DNA of 64,000 nucleotides from Microbacterium testaceum. GTDB taxonomy: Bacteria > Actinomycetota > Actinomycetes > Actinomycetales > Microbacteriaceae. The position numbers and the translations under genes were made by a program. Below, one piece after another: positions 61,456 to 64,000 of this stretch. The DNA is taken from positions 186,001 to 250,000 of the forward strand of contig NZ_JAJGNJ010000006.1 of the NCBI RefSeq assembly GCF_020781835.1. The letters run 5' to 3'. Below the pieces are notes generated by a model, which worked only from the letters and a program-made list of their open reading frames with translations, was not told where the DNA came from and ran no database searches. The stretch's first letter is position 1. Each line of letters starts with the position of its first letter.

Positions 61456-61672
61456 GACGCCGGGCGGCGCCTGAGAACTCCCCCTCTGTCATGGACCTGA
61501 GAGTTTCGCCCGGCGTCCGGGGACGCGGGCTTTCACCGTCGGCGGACCCGGCCGATGGCATCCGGGTCTCTTTCCAGAGTGGCCCGATCGAGGCGGTACG
61601 CGTACCTGAGAGATTGGCGGGGAGGCTTGCTCCTTCGGTGTCCGGCTGCGTTCGCCGGAGCTCTCCCGCATC
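61456..61672 (-). promoter_or_regulatory. Tandem glycine riboswitch upstream of gcvTHP
   Basis: Read on the minus strand. Aptamer 1 runs from GCGGGAGAGCTCC (61669-61657) through CTCTCAGGTA (61612-61603) to CTCTGGAAAGAGA (61579-61567). Aptamer 2 runs from GGTGAAAGCCC (61538-61528) through GGCGAAACTCTCAGGT (61510-61495) to ACAGAGGGGGA. These are the conserved glycine aptamer cores in the usual two-aptamer order. An 11-base segment at 61456-61466 is complementary to 61507-61517 inside aptamer 2 and could form the switching helix. A TATGCT -10 candidate lies at 61704-61709. Confidence 0.93.
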
Positions 61673-61756
61673 GATCATGGGGCCGGTGTGGACTTGTGGC
61701 GCCAGCATAACCGAGGCGACGCGCCCGCACAGCCCACCGCGGCGCTCACCGGCGGG

Positions 61757-62932
61757 TCAGCGTGTCGTGCAGCTCCCGGATGCCACCGGCGCCGACATCG
61801 ACCCGAGCTGCGCCAGCACGGGGTCCAGCTCGGCGGGCGTCATGGCGTAGCCGACGTCGTCGTCGGTCTCGGACCGGGCGAACACCACCCCGGCGACCTC
61901 ACCCGCCGACGTCAGCAGCGGTCCGCCGGAATTCCCCGGTCGCACCACCGCACCCAGGGCGTAGATGTCCCGCGGGGCCGACTGGTCGCCGTAGATGTCC
62001 GGCACCGGGACCGTCCCCTCCGACAGCACCTGAGCGCCGCCCGACGTGAACGGCCCGCCGTAGGGGTAGCCCTGTACGACGGCGGCCGACCCGACCGCGA
62101 GCGCGGGCACGACCGGGAGGGCCGCGGCATCCAGGCCGTCGACGGCGATGACGGCGAGGTCGTCCACGGGATCGAAGTAGACCACTCGCCCCTCTTTCGC
62201 CGCCTGGCCGGGCAGTTCGACCAGCGGCGCGTCGACGCCCGCGACGACGTGGGCGTTGGTGACGACGCGGTCGTCCGCGACGACGAAGCCCGACCCGCTC
62301 GCGGTGACACCGCACGCGTAGGCGGTCCCGGTGATCCGCGCAACGGACTGGGCGGCGCGGGTGAGCGCGGGGTCGTCGAGCGCGATCGCGGGAGCGCTCG
62401 GAACCGGACCGATCTGGATCAGCTGGCCGAGGCGCGGGATGCCGTCGGCGAACACGGTTCCGCGAAGCTCGGCGAGGGCGACGCGCACGGGCTCGGGGGT
62501 GATCCGGTCGATGGTGCGGACGACGGTGGACGAGGCCAGTGCGGCCGAGACGATCGGTACCCCCGCGGTGGTCAGCGTGCCCGCGAAGAACGACAGCGCC
62601 AGCGCGGCGGCGGCGAGGTTGACGGCCCCGCCGAGGATCCGCTCGGGGATGCGGAGCTTGATCCGGTCGACACCGCGGCGGAGGGTGTTGCCGATCGCGG
62701 TGCCCAGCGCCGCTCCGAGCAGGAGCAGCAGCACCCCGGCGGCCACGATCGCCGCGCCGCGCCACAGCGGGTCGGTGACCCACTGGCCCACGTACGGGAT
62801 GAGCCAGTACGCGGCGATCCCGCCGAGCGCCAGGCCGGCGAAGAAGCCGATCGTGGCGAGGAAACCGCGGGCGATGCCCACGATGAACGCGAGTGCGAGC
62901 AGCACGATCAGCACGATGTCGACGAGCGGCAT
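61757..62932 (-). CDS. marP: MarP-like membrane serine protease (CvpA + trypsin-like)
   Basis: 391 residues from ATG 62932, chosen for its GGAGG ribosome site although the frame is open to 63040. Four helices of a CvpA-type domain (about 5-120), then a chymotrypsin-fold protease outside: His in VVTNAHVVAG, Asp in DDLAVIAV, Ser in RPGNSGGPLL. Cysteines in YACGV and at the end (SGSCTTR) are placed like the disulphide that activates M. tuberculosis MarP. The family protects against acid and oxidative stress by cleaving envelope enzymes. Divergent from the NrtR-like gene. Confidence 0.87.
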   Translation of the reverse strand: MPLVDIVLIVLLALAFIVGIARGFLATIGFFAGLALGGIAAYWLIPYVGQWVTDPLWRGAAIVAAGVLLLLLGAALGTAIGNTLRRGVDRIKLRIPERILGGAVNLAAAALALSFFAGTLTTAGVPIVSAALASSTVVRTIDRITPEPVRVALAELRGTVFADGIPRLGQLIQIGPVPSAPAIALDDPALTRAAQSVARITGTAYACGVTASGSGFVVADDRVVTNAHVVAGVDAPLVELPGQAAKEGRVVYFDPVDDLAVIAVDGLDAAALPVVPALAVGSAAVVQGYPYGGPFTSGGAQVLSEGTVPVPDIYGDQSAPRDIYALGAVVRPGNSGGPLLTSAGEVAGVVFARSETDDDVGYAMTPAELDPVLAQLGSMSAPVASGSCTTR

Positions 62933-63038
62933 CCCTACCTCCAGGGTCTCGCCACAGCGTACGGGGCACCGCTGAGAGAGTGCCGTTTGCCCTTCGGGTC
63001 GAGATGACACTAAGATCGCCCACGGAGATATGGTCACC

Positions 63039-63764
63039 ATGACACGAACCCCTCAGCCCGAACCCCGCGAGACCGATGTGCGCGTCGCGGTGTCGACGGT
63101 GATCTTCAGCGTCCGCCGCAGCGTCGGCGACGAGCCGGTGCTCTCCCTCCCGCTCGTGCGCCGCACGCGCGATCCGTACGACGGACGGTGGGCCCTCCCC
63201 GGCGGGTGGCTCGATCCCGCCGAGAGCCTCGACGCCGCCGCCTCCCGCACGCTCGAGGAGACGACCGGCCTCACCCCCAGCTATCTCGAGCAGCTGTACG
63301 CCTTCGGCGCCGTCGACCGCTCCCCCACGCGTGTCGTGTCGATCGTGTACTGGGCGCTGCTGCGCTCCGACGAGGTCGACGCCCAGGTCGCGGCGCACGC
63401 CCGCCAGGGCGACGCCCCCGAGAACGTCGAATGGTTCGACGCGACGGACCTGCCGCCCCTGGCGTTCGACCACAACGACATCGTCGAGTACACGCTGTGG
63501 CGTCTGCGCAACAAGGTCGGCTACAGCCGTATCGCGCACGGCCTGCTGCCCGACGAGTTCACCCTCGCCGACCTGCGCGAGGTCACCGAGACGATCCTCG
63601 GTCGACGCCTCGATCCGGCGAACTTCCGCCGGCAGATCGACACCTCCGACACTCTCATCCCGACCGAGCGCTTCCGCACCGGAAGCCATCGCCCTGCCCG
63701 CCTCTACCGCTACAACCGTGACGTGGAGCTCGCCGACCGCGGCCCGCTCACGTCCCGTCAGTGA
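63039..63764 (+). CDS. nrtR: Nudix-related transcriptional regulator NrtR-like
   Basis: 241 residues from ATG 63039, 8 bases behind GGAGAT; an in-frame ATG at 63030 is the alternative. N-terminal Nudix fold whose box reads GGWLDPAESLDAAASRTLEE, with two catalytic Glu replaced, so hydrolysis is unlikely. The C-terminal winged helix (about 160-235: FTLADLREVTETILGRRLD and NFRRQID) matches NrtR, the ADP-ribose-sensing repressor of NAD synthesis. A probable nadA starts 11 bases downstream, which supports the call. Confidence 0.87.
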   Translation: MTRTPQPEPRETDVRVAVSTVIFSVRRSVGDEPVLSLPLVRRTRDPYDGRWALPGGWLDPAESLDAAASRTLEETTGLTPSYLEQLYAFGAVDRSPTRVVSIVYWALLRSDEVDAQVAAHARQGDAPENVEWFDATDLPPLAFDHNDIVEYTLWRLRNKVGYSRIAHGLLPDEFTLADLREVTETILGRRLDPANFRRQIDTSDTLIPTERFRTGSHRPARLYRYNRDVELADRGPLTSRQ

Positions 63765-63775
63765 TCGGAACGTCC

Positions 63776-64000
63776 ATGAGCACGACATCTCTCACCCTGC
63801 AGCCCCGCCCGGCGGTCGACCCCTCCGTCGATCACGTCATCCAGGCGATCGTCTCCGGTGCATCGACCGAAGCCACCTGTACGACCGACCTCGCGGTGGG
63901 ACCCTGGGACTTCGACACGCGTCCGGGCTACGGTCCCGGCTCATCGATGGGCGACGTCATCCCCACCGGGGCGCCCCGCCAGGGCGAGCTCCCCCGCGAG
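63776..64000 (+). CDS. nadA: Probable quinolinate synthase NadA, N-terminus only
   Basis: 75 codons from ATG 63776 to the window end, frame still open. The segment WDFDTRPGYGPGSSMGDVI and TGAPRQGELP resembles the N-terminal extension of actinobacterial NadA, before the catalytic and 4Fe-4S cysteines appear. Position right after an NrtR-type NAD regulator fits a nadABC operon. Based on a short stretch and context, so moderate confidence. Confidence 0.6.
   Translation, partial: MSTTSLTLQPRPAVDPSVDHVIQAIVSGASTEATCTTDLAVGPWDFDTRPGYGPGSSMGDVIPTGAPRQGELPRE

Noticed and set aside
1..64000. tRNA, rRNA, insertion sequences or prophage genes
   Set aside because: I looked for cloverleaf-like sequences, transposase motifs and phage genes and saw none.

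Overview
The window is 64 kb of high-GC DNA with dense, mostly short-spaced genes, frequent GTG starts and many 4-bp GTGA/ATGA stop-start overlaps. Gene content (AdnAB, UvrD2, DUF3107, DUF3117, DUF2342 metalloprotease, seven-iron ferredoxin next to DapC, MarP-like protease) points to an actinobacterium. I infer the family Microbacteriaceae, most likely Microbacterium or a close relative. No rRNA, tRNA, prophage, IS element or CRISPR array was seen, so this looks like core chromosome with a few accessory spots.

Layout. 1-17 kb is a DNA-repair and housekeeping block: a PDZ/Lon-like protease (cut by the window edge), a DUF2342 metalloprotease, a ThiF/cyclodehydratase-like protein, UvrD2 helicase coupled to NudC, a degenerate aminoglycoside-phosphotransferase-like protein, the AdnB-AdnA double-strand-break resection pair, DUF3107, a ferritin-like protein and a DEAD-box RNA helicase. 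17-22 kb holds a PHP phosphoesterase, an EEP-family phosphatase/nuclease, an Xaa-Pro peptidase and a gamma-glutamyltransferase. 22.3-25.0 kb is the most distinctive accessory unit: three translationally coupled genes encoding a small helical protein with a type VII secretion-like YxxxD motif, an alpha/beta hydrolase with a helical N-terminal half, and a small lipoprotein of lower GC. I read it as a candidate secreted-effector/immunity cassette; that is inference.

25-31 kb carries stress and metal-related membrane functions (general stress protein, MgtE-type sensor without a pore, DUF1003, Mrp ATPase, TatB, O-methyltransferase). 31-39 kb holds a PIG-V-like mannosyltransferase and a lysine/diaminopimelate and central-carbon block (dapE, dapD, gltA, dapC, fdxA), then azlCD with a divergent cupin-type regulator. 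The dapD-gltA gap contains tandem repeats grown from the dapD 3' end, a very long hairpin and a 27-bp repeat array. 39-57 kb has TypA, two complete peptide/nickel-type ABC operons with opposite internal gene order, a CPBP protease and an orphan binding protein. 57-62 kb is the glycine cleavage operon gcvT-gcvH-gcvP behind a tandem glycine riboswitch. The window ends with a MarP-like membrane serine protease, an NrtR-type Nudix regulator and the start of a probable nadA.

Regulation visible in sequence: at least eleven start codons sit 6-7 nt behind a TANNNT-type -10 box and look leaderless; the two ABC operons share an upstream CTTTGTWACGG word; three unusually long hairpins lie in intergenic gaps; several strong terminator-like hairpins separate transcription units.
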